Positions 12,001-26,400 of a stretch of 64,000 bases of DNA are shown here, one piece after another; position 1 is the first letter of the stretch; the number at the start of each line of letters is the position of its first letter. A program made the position numbers and the translations under genes. Where the stretch lies: the NCBI GenBank assembly GCA_037013495.1, contig CM072801.1:104229816-104293815 (forward strand). The letters run 5' to 3'. A model generated the notes under the pieces. The model saw only the letters and a list, made by a program, of their open reading frames with translations. It did no database searches and was not told the origin of the DNA. Source of the DNA: Hippophae tibetana (lineage: Eukaryota; Streptophyta; Magnoliopsida; Rosales; Elaeagnaceae).

Positions 12001-14962
12001 ACTATTTTTTACTTTATGTTTTTGCTAATTGAAATGAGTTTAGATTTGATATTTTATAATAGTCGTTTTGATGTATGACTTAAAAGTTATAACAGTTTAA
12101 AGTTGGAACCTCAATAAATAATTTCTTTTTTTTTAAATTACGAACTCCAGAAATTTTGTTGTTTTTTTTATTAACGATCAAAGATTGGTTGAACGCCGAA
12201 AAAAAAAGAAAAGGAAAATGATACATTGAATTAAAAGAAATGTACGAAATGAAATGCAAATAAGAAAATTATGACAACAAAATCTAAAGAAAACAAAAGG
12301 CTTGTAGAAATATTTGTTTCTTTAATTGTGATTTGGAGCAAAAGAATGCAAAAAACAATTAAATGGAAACGTTTAGTAATTCTAAAATTCAAAAAATAGA
12401 TATATTAAGAGAGATATACTATTTTGGGCAACCAAGACTTCGATACCAAATGATACGGATCTTTTATGCGGAAGATTTTGGAAACCATGAAATCAAAGGA
12501 ATGAGAAAGATTGAATTGCTAAGAAAATGGTTAATATAATCAAATTTGAACAATTAACAACACGATTAGAAAACCACGCAAAAATGTGAGACCAAACTAT
12601 TAGACGTCGGAAGGTAGTGTAAGCGATGGAATTTGGGTTCTAAAAAGTGGACAACTGAACTATTTTTTACTTTATGTTTTTGCTAATTGAAATGAGTTTA
12701 GATTTGATATTTTATAATAGTCGTTTTGATGTATGACTTAAAAGTTATAACAGTTTAAAGTTGGAACCTCAATAAATAATTTCTTTTTTTTTACATTAGG
12801 AACTCCAGAAATTTTGTTGTTTTTTTTATTCACGATCAAAGATTGGTTGAACGCCGAAAAAAAAAGAAAAGGAAAATGATACATTGAATTAAAAGAAATG
12901 TACGAAATGAAATGCAAATAAGAAAATTATAACAACAAAATCTAAATAAAAAGAAGACATGTAGAAATATTTGTTTCTTTAATTGTGATTTGGACAAAAA
13001 GAATGCAAAAAACAATAAAATGGAAACGTTTAGTATTTCTAAAATTCAAAAACTAGATATATTAAGAGAGATATACTATTTTGGGCAACCAAGACTTTGA
13101 TACCAAATGATACGGATCTTTTATGCGGACCATTTTGGAAACCATGAAATCAAAGGAATGAGAAAGATTGAATTGCTAAGAAAATGGTTAATATAATCAA
13201 ATTTGAACAATTAAGAACACGATTAGAAAACCACGCAAAAATGTGAGACCAAACTATTAGACGTCGGAAAGTAGTGTAAGCGATGGAATTTGGGTTCTAA
13301 AAAGTGGACAAATCAACTATTTTTTACTTTATGTTTTTGCAAATTGAAATGAGTTTAGATTTGATATTTTATAATAGTCGTTTTGATGTATGACTTAAAA
13401 GTTATAACAGTTTAAAGTTCGATCCTCAATAAATAATTTCTTTTTTTTTAAATTACGAACTCTAGAAATTTTGTTATTTTTTTTATTCAGGATCAAAGAT
13501 TGGTTGAACGCCGAAAAAAAAAGAAAAGGAAAATGATACATTGAATTAAAAGAAATGTACGAAATGAAATGCAAATAAGAAAATTATGACAACAAAATCT
13601 AAATAAAACAAAAGACTTGTAGAAATATTTGTTTCTTTAATTGTGATTTGTACCAAAAGAATGCAAAAAACAATAAAATGGAAACGTTTAGTATTTCTAA
13701 AATTCAAAAACTAGATATATTAAGAGAGATATACTATTTTGGGCAACCAAGACTTTGATACCAAATGATACGGATCTTTTATGCGGACCATTTTGGAAAC
13801 CATGAAATCAAAGGAATGAGAAAGATTGAATTGCTAAGAAAATGGTTAATATAATCAAATTTGAACAATTAAGAACACGATTAGAAAACCAAGCAAAAAT
13901 TGGAGACCAAACTATTAGGTGTCGGAAAGTAGTGTAAGCGATGGAATTTGGGTTCTAAAAAGTGGACAAATGAACTATTTTTTACTTTATGTTTTTGCTA
14001 ATTGAAATGAGTTTTGATTTGATATTTTATAATAGTCGTTTTGATGTATGACTTAAAAGCTATAACAGTTTAAAGTTGGAACCTCAATAAATAATTTCTT
14101 TTTTTTTAAATTACGAACTCTAGAAATTTTGTTATTTTTTTTATTCACGATCAAAGATTGGTTGAACGCCGAAAAAAAAGAAAAGGAAAATGATACATTG
14201 AATTAAAAGAAATGTACGAAATGAAATGCAAATAAGAAAATTATGACAACAAAATCTAAAGAAAACAAAAGGCTTGTAGAAATATTTGTTTCTTTAATTG
14301 TGATTTGGACCAAAAGAATGCAAAAAACAATAAAATGGAAACGTTTAGTAAATCTAAAATTCAAAAAATAGATATATTAAGAGAGATATACTATTTTGGG
14401 CAACCAAGGCTACGATACCAAATGATACAGATCTTTTATGCCGACCATTTTGGAAACCATGAACTCAAAGGAATGAGAAAGATTGAATTGCTAAGAACAT
14501 GGTTAATATAATCAAATTTGAACAATTAAGAACACGATTAGAAAACCACGCAAAAATGTGAGACCAAACTATTAGACGTCGGAAGGTAGTGTAAGCGATG
14601 GAATTTGGGTTCTAAAAAGTGGACAACTGAACTATTTTTTACTTTATGTTTTTGCTAATTGAAATGAGTTTAGATTTGATATTTTATAATAGTCGTTTTG
14701 ATGTATGACTTAAAAGTTATAACAGTTTAAAGTTGGAACCTCAATAAATAATTTCTTTTTTTTTACATTAGGAACTCCAGAAATTTTGTTGTTTTTTTTA
14801 TTCACGATCAAAGATTGGTTGAACGCCGAAAAAAAAAAGAAAAGGAAAATGATACGTTGAATTAAAAGAAATGTACGAAATGAAATGCAAATAAGAAAAC
14901 TATAACAACAAAATCTAAATAAAAAAAAGACTTGTAGAAATATTTGTTTCTTTAATTGTGAT
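9048..14962. repeat. Related five-monomer HOR, period 3,285 bp, about 1.6 copies
   Basis: Anchors 9048, 9705, 10363, 11020, 11675, 12333, 12990, 13648 and 14305. The series 9705/10363/11020 matches 12990/13648/14305 at an offset of 3,285 bp. Shared marks include tttgtacc heads, ctttgatacc, gaaatcaaagg, and taggcgtcgg becoming taggtgtcgg. Monomers 11675 and 12333 are a third copy of the 4445/5103 and 7732/8390 pair: the missing-base aaaaaaaaacttgtag recurs near 11637 and ttggagcaaaag at 12333. The 11020 monomer has lost one T (ctatttgggc), which shifts its frame. The 9048 monomer belongs to the 3789/7076 type. Confidence 0.85.
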
Positions 14963-17900
14963 TTGGACCAAAAGAATACAAAAAACAATTAAATGGAAAC
15001 GTTTAGTAATTCTAAAATTTAAAAAATAGATATATTAAGAGAGATATACTATTTTGGGAAACCAAGACTTCGATAGCAAATGATACGGATCTTTTATGCG
15101 GACCATTTTGGAAACCATGAACTAAAAGGAATGAGAAAGATTGAATTGCTAAGAAAATGGTTAATATAATCAAATTTGAAGAATTAAGAACATGATTAGA
15201 AAACCACGCAAAAATTGGAGACCAAACTATTAGACGTCGGAAAGTAGTGTAAGCGATGGAATTTGGGTTCTAAAAAGTGGACAAATGAACTATATTTTAC
15301 TTTATGTTTTTGCTAATTGAAATGAGTTTAGATTTGATATTTTATAATAGTCGTTTTGATGTATGACTTAAAAGTTATAACAGTTTAAAGTTGGAACCTC
15401 AATAAATAATTTCTTTTTTTTTAAATTACGAACTCTAGAAATTTTGTTGTTTTTTTTATTCACGATCAAAGATTGGTTGAACGCCGAAAAAAAAGAAAAG
15501 GAAAATGATACATTGAATTAAAAGAAATGTACGAAATGAAATGCAAATAAGAAAATTATGACAACAAAATCTAAATAAAACAAAAGACTTGTAGAAATAT
15601 TTGCTTCTTTAATTGTGATTTGTACCAAAAGAATGCAAAAAACAATAAAATGGAAACGTTTAGTATTTCTAAAATTCAAAAAATAGATATATTAAGAGAG
15701 ATATACTATTTTGGGCAACCAAGACTTTGATACCAAATGATACGGATCTTTTATGTGGACCATTTTGGAAACCATGAAATCAAAGGAATGAGAAAGATTG
15801 AATTGCTAAGAAAATGGTTAATATAATCAAATTTGAACAATTAAGAACACGATTAGAAAACCACACAAAAATGTGAGACCAAACTATTAGACGTCGGAAA
15901 GTAGTGTAAGCGATGGAATTTGGGTTCTAAAAAGAGGACAAATGAACTATTTTTTACTTTATGTTTTTGCAAATTGAAATGAGTTTAGATTTGATATTTT
16001 ATAATAGTCGTTTTGATGTATGACTTAAAAGTTATAACAGTTTAAAGTTCGATCCTCAATAAATAAATTTTTTTTTTTTTAAATTTCGAACTCCAGAAAT
16101 TTTGTTGTTTTTTTATTCAGGATCAAAGATTGGTTGAACGCCAAAAAAAAAAAGAAAAGGAAAATGATACATTGATTTAAAATAAAAGTACGAAATGAAA
16201 TGCAAATAAGAAAATTATGACAACAAAATCTAAAGAAAACAAAAGGCTTGGAGAAATATTTGTTTCTTTAATTGTGATTTGGACCAAAAGAATGCAAAAA
16301 ACAATAAAATGGAAACGTTTAGTAAATCTAAAATTCAAAAAATAGATATATTAAGAGAGATATACTATTTTGGGCAACCAAGGCTACGATACCAGATGAT
16401 ACAGATCTTTTATGCCGACCATTTTGGAAACCATGAACTCAAAGGAATGAGAAAGATTGAATTGCTAAGAACATGGTTAATATAATCAAATTTGAACAAT
16501 TAAGAACACGATTAGAAAACCACGCAAAATCGTGAGACCAAACTATTAGACGTCGGAAGGTAGTGTAAGCGATGGAATTTGGGTTCTAAAAAGTGGACAA
16601 CTGAACTATTTTTTACTTTATGTTTTTGCTAATTGAAATGAGTTTTGATTTGATATTTTATAATAGTCGTTTTGATGTATGACTTAAAAGTTATAACAGT
16701 TTAAAGTTGGAACCTCAATAAATAATTTCTTTTTTTTTAAATTACGAACTCTAGAAATTTTGTTGTTTTCTTTATTCACGATGAAAGATTTGTTGAACGC
16801 CGAAAAAAAAAGAAAAGGAAAATGATACATTGAATTTAAAGAAAAGTACGAAATGAAATGCAAATAAGAAAATTATAACAACAAAATCTAAATAAAAAAA
16901 AAGACTTGAAGAAATATTTGCTTCTTTAATTGTGATTTGTACCAAAAGAATGCAAAAAATAATAAAATGGAAACGTTTAGTATTTCTAAAATTCAAAAAA
17001 TAGATATATTAAGAGAGATATACTATTTTGGGCAACCAAGACTTTGATACCAAATGATACGGATCTTTTATGCGGACCATTTTGGAAACCATGAAATCAA
17101 AGGAATGAGAAAGATTGAATTGCTAAGAAAATGGTTAATATAATCAAATTTGAACAATTAAGAACACGATTAGAAAACCACACAAAAATGTGAGACCAAA
17201 CTATTAGACGTCGGAAAGTAGTGGAAGCGATGGAATTTGGGTTCTAAAAAGAGGACAAATGAACTATTTTTTACTTTATGTTTTTGCAAATTGAAATGAG
17301 TTTAGATTTGATATTTTATAATAGTCGTTTTGATGTATGACTTAAAAGTTATAACAGTTTAAAGTTCGATCCTCAATAAATAATTTTTTTTTTTTTAAAT
17401 TTCGAACTCCAGAAATTTTGTTGTTTTTTTATTCAGGATCAAAGATTGGTTGAACGCCAAAAAAAAAAGAAAAGGAAAATGATACATTGATTTAAAATAA
17501 AAGTACGAAATGAAATGCAAATAAGAAAATTATGACAACAAAATCTAAAGAAAACAAAAGGCTTGGAGAAATATTTGTTTCTTTAATTGTGATTTGGACC
17601 AAAAGAATGCAAAAAACAATAAAATGGAAACGTTTAGTAAATCTAAAATTCAAAAAATAGATATATTAAGAGAGATATACTATTTTGGGCAACCAAGACT
17701 TTGATACCAAATGATACGGATCTTTTATGCGGACCATTTTGGAAACCATGAACTCAAAGGAATGAGAAAGATTGAATTGCTAAGAAAATGGTTAATATAA
17801 TCAAATTTGAACAATTAAGAACACGATTAGAAAACCACGCAAAAATGTGAGACCAATCTATTAGACGTCGGAAAGTAGTGTAAGCGATGGAATTTGGGTT

Positions 17901-18908
17901 CTAAAAAGTGGACAAATGAACTATTTTTTACTTTATGTTTTTGCAAATTGAAATGAGTTTTGATTTGATATTTTATAATAGTCGTTTTGATTTATGACTT
18001 AAAAGTTATAACAGTTTAAAGTTGGATCCTCAATAAACATATATATTTTTTTAAAATTACGAACTCTAGAAATTTTGTTGTTTTCTTTATTCACGATCAA
18101 AGATTTGTTGAACGCCGAAAAAAAAAGAAAAGGAAAATGATACATTGAATTTAAAGAAAAGTACGAAATGAAATGCAAATAAGAAAATTATAACAACAAA
18201 ATCTAAATAAAAAAAAAGACTTGAAGAAATATTTGTTTCTTTAATTGTGATTTGGACCAAAAGAATGCAAAAAACAATTAAAAGGAAACGTTTAGTAATT
18301 CTAAATTTCAAAAAATAGATATATTAAGAGAGATATACTATTTTGGGCAACCAAGACTTCGATAGCAAATGATACGGATCTTTTATGCGGACCATTTTGG
18401 AAACCATGAACTAAAAGGAATGAGAAAGATTGAATTGCTAAGAAAATGGTTAATATAATCAAATTTGAAGAATTAAGAACACGAATAGAAAACCACGCAA
18501 AAATTGGAGACCAAACTATTAGACGTCGGAAAGTAGTGTAAGCGATGGAATTTGGGTTCTAAAAAGTGGACAAATGAACTATTTTTTACTTTATGTTTTT
18601 GCTAATTGAAATGAGTTTTGATTTGATATTTTATAATAGTTGTTTTGATGTATGACTTAAAAGTTATAACAGTTTAAAGTTGGAACCTCAATAAATAATT
18701 TCTTTTTTTTTAAATTACGAACTCTAGAAATTTTGTTGTTTTTTTTATTCACGATCAAAGATTGGTTGAACGCCGAAAAAAAAGAAAAGGAAAATGATAC
18801 ATTGAATTAAAAGAAATGTACGAAATGAAATGCAAATAAGAAAATTATGACAACAAAATCTAAATAAAACAAAAGACTTGTAGAAATATTTGTTTCTTTA
18901 ATTGTGAT
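14963..18908. repeat. Five-mer of 3,289 bp containing a 1,315 bp dimer
   Basis: Anchors 14963, 15620, 16279, 16937, 17594 and 18252. The 14963 type (cttcgatagc) recurs at 18252, and 15620 is matched by 18909, both 3,289 bp apart. Inside, 15620/16279 and 16937/17594 form a dimer with offsets 1,317 and 1,315 bp, sharing ttgcttctttaattgtg, acacaaaaatgtgag, gaggacaaatg, gattggttgaacgccaaaa and ggcttggagaaat. The stretch from about 14,459 to 15,860 is very close to 1 to about 1,400. Both dimer copies carry CpG-loss variants (acacaaaa in place of acgcaaaa). Confidence 0.8.
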
Positions 18909-21900
18909 TTGTACCAAAAGAATGCAAAAAACAATAAAATGGAAACGTTTAGTATTTCTAAAATTCAAAAAATAGATATATTAAGAGAGATATACTATTT
19001 TGGGCAACCAAGACTTTGATACCAAATGATACGGATCTTTTATGCGGACCATTTTGGAAACCATGAACTCAAAGGAATGAGAAAGATTGAATTGCTAAGA
19101 AAATGGTTAATATAATCAAATTTGAACAATTAAGAACACGATTAGAAAACCACGCAAAAATGTGAGACCAAACTATTAGACGTCGGAAAGTAGTGTAAGC
19201 GATGGAATTTGGGTTCTAAAAAGTGGACAAATGAACTATATTTTACTTTATGTTTTTGCAAATTGAAATGAGTGTTGATTTGATATTTTATAATAGTCGT
19301 TTTGATTTATGACTTAAAAGTTATAACAGTTTAAAGTTGGATCCTCAATAAATATATATATTTTTTTTTAAATTACGAACTCTAGAAATTTTGTTGTTTT
19401 TTTATTCAGGATCAAAGATCGGTTGAACGCCGAAAAAAAAGAAAAGGAAAATGATACATTGAATTTAAAGAAAAGTACGAAATGAAATGCAAATAAGAAA
19501 ATTATGACAACAAAATCTAAAGAAAAAAAAAGGCTTGTAGAAATATTTGTTTCTTTAATTGTTATTTGGACCAAAAGAATGCAAAAGACAATAAAATGGA
19601 AACGTTTAGTAAATCTAAAATTCAAAAAATAGATATATTAAGAGAGATATACTATTTTGGGCAACCAAGGCTTCGATACCAAATGATACGGATCTTTTAT
19701 AGGGACCATTTTGGAAACCATGAAATCAAAGGAATGAGAAAGATTGAATTGCTAAGAAAATGGTTAATATAATCAAATTTGAACAATTAAGAACACGATT
19801 AGAAAAAGACGCAAAAATGTGAGACCAAACTATTAGACGTCGGAAAGTAGGTAAGCGATGGCATTTGGGTTTTAAAAAGTGGACAATTGAACTATTTTTT
19901 ACTTTATGTTTTTGCAAAATGAAATGAGTTTAGATTTGATATTTTATAATAGTCGTTTTGATGTATGACTTAAAAGTTATAACAGTTTAAAGTTGGAACC
20001 TTAATAAATAATTTCTTTTTTAAAAATTACGAACTCCAAAAATTTTGTTGTTTTTAATTCAGGATTAAAGATTTGTTGAACGCCGAAAAAAAAGAAAAGG
20101 AAAATGATACGGTGAATTAAAAGAAAAGTACGAAATGAAATGCAAATAAGAAAATAATGAAAATAAAATCTAAATAAAACAAAAGACTTGTAGAAATATT
20201 TGTTTCTTTAATTGTGATTGGTACCAAAAGAATGCAAAAAAAAATAAAATGTAAACGTTTAGTAATTCTAAAATTCAAAAAAGAGATATATTAACCTAGA
20301 TATACTATTTTGGGCAACCAAGACTTCGATACCAAATGATACGGATCTTTTATGCGGACCATTTTGGAAACCATGAACTCAAAGGAATGCGAAAGATTGA
20401 ATTGTTAAGAAAATGGTTAATATAATCAAATTTGAACAATTAAGAACACGATTAGAAAACCACGCAAAAATGTGAGACCAAACTATTAGACGTCGGAAGG
20501 TAGTATAAGCGATGGAATTTGGGTTCTAAAAAGTGGACAACTGAACTATTTTTTACTTTATGTTTTTGCTAATTGAAATGAGTTTAGATTTGATATTTTA
20601 TAATAGTCGTTTTGATGTATGACTTAAAAGTTATAACAGTTTAAAGTTGGAACCTCAATAAATAATTTCTTTTTTTTTAAATTACGAACTCCAGAAATTT
20701 TGTTGTTTTTTTATTAAAGATCAAAGATTGGTTGAACGCCGAAAAAAAAAGAAAAGGAAAATGATACATTGAATTAAAAGAAAAGTACGAAATGAAATGC
20801 AAATAAGAAAATTATGACAACAAAATCTAAAGAAAACAAAAGGCTTGTAGAAATATTTGTTTCTTTAATTGTGATTTGGACCAAAAGAATGCAAAAAACA
20901 ATAAAATGGAAACGTTTAGTAAATCTAAAATTCAAAAAATAGATATATTAAGAGAGATATACTATTTTTGGCAACCAAGGCTACGATACCAGATGATCCA
21001 GATCTTTTATGCGGACCATTTTGGAAACCATGAACTCAAAGGAATGAGAAAGATTGAATTGCTAAGAACATGGTTAATATAATCAAATTTGAACAATTAA
21101 GAACACGATTAGAAAACCACGCAAAAATGTGAGACCAAACTATTAGACGTCGGAAGGTAGTATAAGCGATGGAATTTGGGTTCTAAAAAGTGGACAACTA
21201 AACTATTTTTTATTTATGTTTTTGCTAATTGAAATGAGTTTAGATTCGATATTTTATAATAGTGGTTTTGATGTATGACTTAAAAGTTATAACAGTTTAA
21301 AGTTGGAACCTCAACAAATTATTTCTTTTTTTTTAAATTACGAACTCCAAAAATTTTGTTGTTTTTAATTCATGATCAAAGATTTGTTGAACGCCGAAAA
21401 AAAAGAAAAGGAAAATGATACGGTGAATTAAAAGAAAAGTACGAAATGAAATGCAAATAAGAAAATAATGAAAATAAAATCTAAATAAAACAAAAGACTT
21501 GTAGAAATATTTGTTTCTTTAATTGTGATTGGTACCAAAAGAATGCAAAAAAAAAAAATGGAAACGTTTAGTAATTCTAAAATTCAAAAAATAGATATAT
21601 TAACCTAGATATACTATTTTGGGCAACCAAGACTTCGATACCAAATGATACGGATCTTTTATGCGGACCATTTTGGAAACCATGAACTCAAAGGAATGAG
21701 AAAGATTGAATTGTTAAGAAAATGGTTAATATAATCAAATTTGAACAATTAAGAACACGATTAGAAAACCACGCAAAAATGTGAGACCAAACTATTAGAA
21801 GTCGGAAAGTAGTGTAAGCGATGGAATTTGGGTTCTAAAAAGTGGACAAATGAACTATTTTTTACTTTATGTTTTTGCAAATTGAAATGAGTTTTGATTT

Positions 21901-23492
21901 GATATTTTATAATAGTCGTTTTGATGTATGACTTAAAAGTTATAACAGTTTAAAGTTGGAACCTCAACAAATTATTTCTTTTTTTTTAAATTACGAACTC
22001 CAAAAATTTTGTTGTTTTTAATTCATGATCAAAGATTTGTTGAACGCCGAAAAAAAAGAAAAGGAAAATGATACGGTGAATTAAAAGAAAAGTACGAAAT
22101 GAAATGCAAATAAGAAAATAATGACAACAAAATCTTAATAAAACAAAAGACTTGTAGAAATATTTGTTTCTTTAATTGTGATTTGTACCAAAAGAATGCT
22201 AAAAACAATAAAATCGAAACGTTTAGTAATTCTAAAATTCAAAAAATAGATATATTAAGAGAGATATACTATTTTCGGCAACCAAGACTTCGATACCAAA
22301 TGATACGGATCTTTTATGCGGACCATATTGGAAACCATGAACTCAAAGGAATGAGAAAGATTGAATTGTTAAGAAAATGGTTAATATAATCAAATTTGAA
22401 CAATTAAGAACACGATTAGAAAACCACGCAAAAATGTGAGACCAAACTATTAGACGTCGGAAAGTAGTGTAAGCGATGCAATTTGGGTTCTAAAAAGTGG
22501 ACAAATGAACTATTTTTTACTTTATGTTTTTGCAAATTAAAATGAGGTTTCATTTGATATTTTAAAATAGTCGTTTTGATTTATGACTTAAAAGTTATAA
22601 CAGTTTAAAGTTGGATCCTCAATAAATAATTTCTTTTTTTTTAAATTACGAACTCCAAAAATTTTGTTGTTTTTTTATTCAGGATCAAAGATCACTTGAA
22701 CGCTGAAAAAAAAGAAAAGGAAAATGATACATTGAATTTAAAGAAAAGTACGAAATAAAATGCAAATAAGAAAATTATGACAACAAAATCTAAAGAAAAC
22801 AAAAGGCTTGTAGAAATATTTGTTTCTTTAATTGTTATTTGGAACAAAAGAATGCAAAAAACAATAAAATGGAAACGTTTTGTAAATCTAAAATTCAAAA
22901 AATAGATATATTAAGAGAGATATACTATTTTTGGCAACCAAGGCTACGATACCAGATGATCCAGATCTTTTATGCGGACCATTTTGGAAACCATGAACTC
23001 AAAGGAATGAGAAAGATTGAATTGCTAAGAACATGGTTAATATAATCAAATTTGAACAATTAAGAACACGATTAGAAAACCACGCAAAAATGTGAGACCA
23101 AACTATTAGACGTCGGAAGGTAGTATAAGCGATGGAATTTGGGTTCTAAAAAGTGTACAACTGAACTATTTTTTATTTATGTTTTTGCTAATTGAAATGA
23201 GTTTAGATTTGATATTTTATAATAGTCGTTTTGATGTATGACTTAAAAGTTATAACAGTTTAAAGTTGGAACCTCAACAAATTATTTCTTTTTTTTTAAA
23301 TTACGAACTCCAAAAATTTTGTTGTTTTTAATTCATGATCAAAGATTTGTTGAACGCCGAAAAAAAAGAAAAGGAAAATGATACGGTGAATTAAAAGAAA
23401 AGTACGAAATGAAATGCAAATAAGAAAATAATGACAACAAAATCTAAATAAAACAAAAGACTTGTAGAAATATTTGTTTCTTTAATTGTGAT
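18909..23492. repeat. Transition zone of irregular monomers between the two lineages
   Basis: Anchors 18909, 19566, about 20218, 20876, about 21529, 22183 and 22839. Average monomer length falls here from about 657 to about 654 bp. New variants of the right-hand lineage first appear: ccaaaaattttgttgtttttaattc tails with shortened T runs, gatacggtgaattaaaag, agtaggtaagcg, attaacctagat (20218 and 21529), gatgatccagatc (20876 and 22839) and gaccatattgg (22183). Pairs are loosely periodic: 20218/21529 are 1,311 bp apart, 22183/23493 are 1,310 bp apart and 20876/22839 are 1,963 bp apart. No tight multi-copy HOR is visible. Confidence 0.7.
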
Positions 23493-26400
23493 TTGTACCA
23501 AAAGAATGCAAAAAACAATAAAATCGAAACGTTTAGTAATTCTAAAATTCAAAAAATAGAAATATTAAGAGAGATATACTATTTTGAGCAACCAAGACTT
23601 CGATACCAAATGATACGGATCTTTTATGCGGACCATATTGGAAACCATGAACTCAAAGGAATGAGAAAGATTGAATTGTTAAGAAAATGGTTAATATAAT
23701 CAAATTTGAACAATTAAGAACACGATTAGAAAACCACGCAAAAATGTGAGACCAAACTATTAGACGTCGGAAAGTAGTGTAAGCGATGCAATTTGGGTTC
23801 TAAAAAGTGGACAAATGAACTATTTTTTTCTTTATGTTTTTGCAAATTAAAATGAGTTTTCATTTGATATTTTAAAATAGTCGTTTTGATTTATGACTTA
23901 AAAGTTATAACAGTTTAAAGTTGGATCCTCAATAAATAATTTCTTTTTTTTTAAATTACGAACTCCAGAAATTTTGTTGTTTTTTTATTCAGGATCAAAG
24001 ATCAGTTGAACGCTGAAAAAAAAGAAAAGGAAAATGATACATTGAATTTAAAGAAAATTACGAAATGAAATGCAAATAAGAAATTTATGACAACAAAATC
24101 TAAAGAAAACAAAAGGCTTGTAGAAATATTTGTTTCTTTAATTGTTATTTGGACCAAAAGAATGCAAAAAACAATAAAATGGAAACGTTTTGTAAATCTA
24201 AAATTCAAAAAATAGATATATTAAGAGAGATATACTATTTTGGGCAACCAAGGCTTCGATACCAAATGATACGGATCTTTTATGCGGATCATTTTGGAAA
24301 CCATGAAATCAAAGGAATGAGAAAGATTGAATTGCTAAGAAAATGGTTAATATAATCAAATTTGAACAATTAAGAACACGATTAGAAAACGACGCAAAAA
24401 TGTGAGACCAAACTATTAGACGTCGGAAAGTAGATAAGCGATGGAATTTGGGTTCTAAAAAGTGGACAATTGAACTATTTTTTACTTTATGTTTTTGCAA
24501 ATTGAAATGAGTTTAGATTTGATATTTTATAATAGTCGTTTTGATGTATGACTTAAAAGTTATAACAGTTTAAAGTTGGAACATTAATAAATAATTTATT
24601 TTTTTTAAATTACGAACTCCAAAAATTTTGTTGTTTTTAATTCATGATCAAAGATTTGTTGAACGCCGAAAAAAAAAGAAAAGGAAAATGATACGGTGAA
24701 TTAAAAGAAAAGTACGAAATGAAATGCAAATAAGAAAATAATGACAACAAAATCTAAATAAAACAAAAGACTTGTATAAATATTTGTTTCTTTAATTGTG
24801 ATTTGTACCAAAAGAATGCAAAAAACAATAAAATGGAAACGTTTAGTAATTCTAAAATTTAAAATATAGATATATTAAGAGAGATATACTATTTTGGGCA
24901 ACCAAGACTTTGATACCAAATGATACGGATCTTTTATGCGGACCATTTTGGAAACCATGAACTCAAAGGAATGAGAAAGATTGAATTTCTAAGAAAATGG
25001 TTAATATAATCAAATTTGAACAATTAAGAACACGATTAGAAAACCACGCAAAAATGTGAGACCAAACTATTAGACGTCGGAAAGTAGTGTAAGTGATGGA
25101 ATTTGGGTTCTAAAAAGTGGACAAATGAACTATTTTTTACTTTATGTTTTTGCAAATTGAAATGAGTTTTGATTTGATGTTTTATAATAGTCGTTTTGAT
25201 TTATGACTTAAAAGTTATAACAGTTTAAAGTTGTATCCTCAATAAATAAATTTTTTTTTTTAAATTACGAACTCTAGAAATTTTGTTGTTTTTTTATTCA
25301 TGATCAAAGATCGGTTGAACGCCGAAAAAAAAGAAAAGGAAAATGATACATTGAATTTAAAGAAAAGTACGAAATGAAATGCAAATAAGAAAATTATGAC
25401 AACAAAATCTAAAGAAAACAAAAGGCTTGTAGAAATATTTGTTTCTTTAATTGTGATTTGGACCAAAAGAATGCAAAAAACAATAAAATGGAAACGTTTA
25501 GTAAATCTAAAATTCAAAAAATAGATATATTAGGAGAGATATACTATTTTTGGCAACCAAGGCTACGATACCAGATGATCCAGATCTTTTATGCGGACCA
25601 TTTTGGAAACCATGAACTCAAAGGAATGAGAAAGATTGAATTGCTAAGAACATGGTTAATATAATCAAATTTGAACAATTAAGAACACGATTAGAAAACC
25701 ACGCAAAAATGTGAGACCAAACTATTAGACGTCGGAAGGTAGTATAAGCGATGGAATTTGGGTTCTAAAAAGTGTACAACTGAACTATTTTTTATTTATG
25801 TTTTTGCTAATTGAAATGAGTTTAGATTTGATACTTTATAATAGTCGTTTTGATGTATGACTTAAAAGTTATAACAGTTTAAAGTTGGAACCTCAACAAA
25901 TTATTTCTTTTTTTTTAAATTACGAACTCCAAAAATTTTGTTGTTTTTAATTCATGATCAAAGATTTGTTGAACGCCGAAAAAAAAGAAAAGGAAAATGA
26001 TACGGTGAATTAAAAGAAAAGTACGAAATGAAATGCAAATAAGAAAATAATGACAACAAAATCTAAATAAAACAAAAGACTTGTAGAAATATTTGTTTCT
26101 TTAATTGTGATTTGTACCAAAAGAATGCAAAAAACAATAAAATCGAAACGTTTAGTAATTCTAAAATTCAAAAAATAGAAATATTAAGAGAGATATACTA
26201 TTTTGGGCAACCAAGACTTCGATACCAAATGATACGGATCTTTTATGCGGACCATATTGGAAACCATGAACTCAAAGGAATGAGAAAGATTGAATTGTTA
26301 AGAAAATGGTTAATATAATCAAATTTGAACAATTAAGAACACGATTAGAAAACCACGCAAAAATGTGAGACCAAACTATTAGACGTCGGAAAGTAGTGTA

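Noticed and set aside
24309..24500. Minus-strand 63-codon frame (H-K-V-K-N-S-S-I-V-H) recurring in the agtagataagcg class
   Set aside because: It is open only in classes whose 2-3 bp indel removes a stop or shifts the frame. It overlaps the plus frame, and no family is recognised.
25260..25517. Minus-strand 63-103 codon frames rich in Phe, Ile and Ser, resembling a membrane protein
   Set aside because: The Phe-rich stretches are translations of the A-runs and A-rich sequence read in reverse, and their length changes with homopolymer length between copies. Low-complexity artefact.
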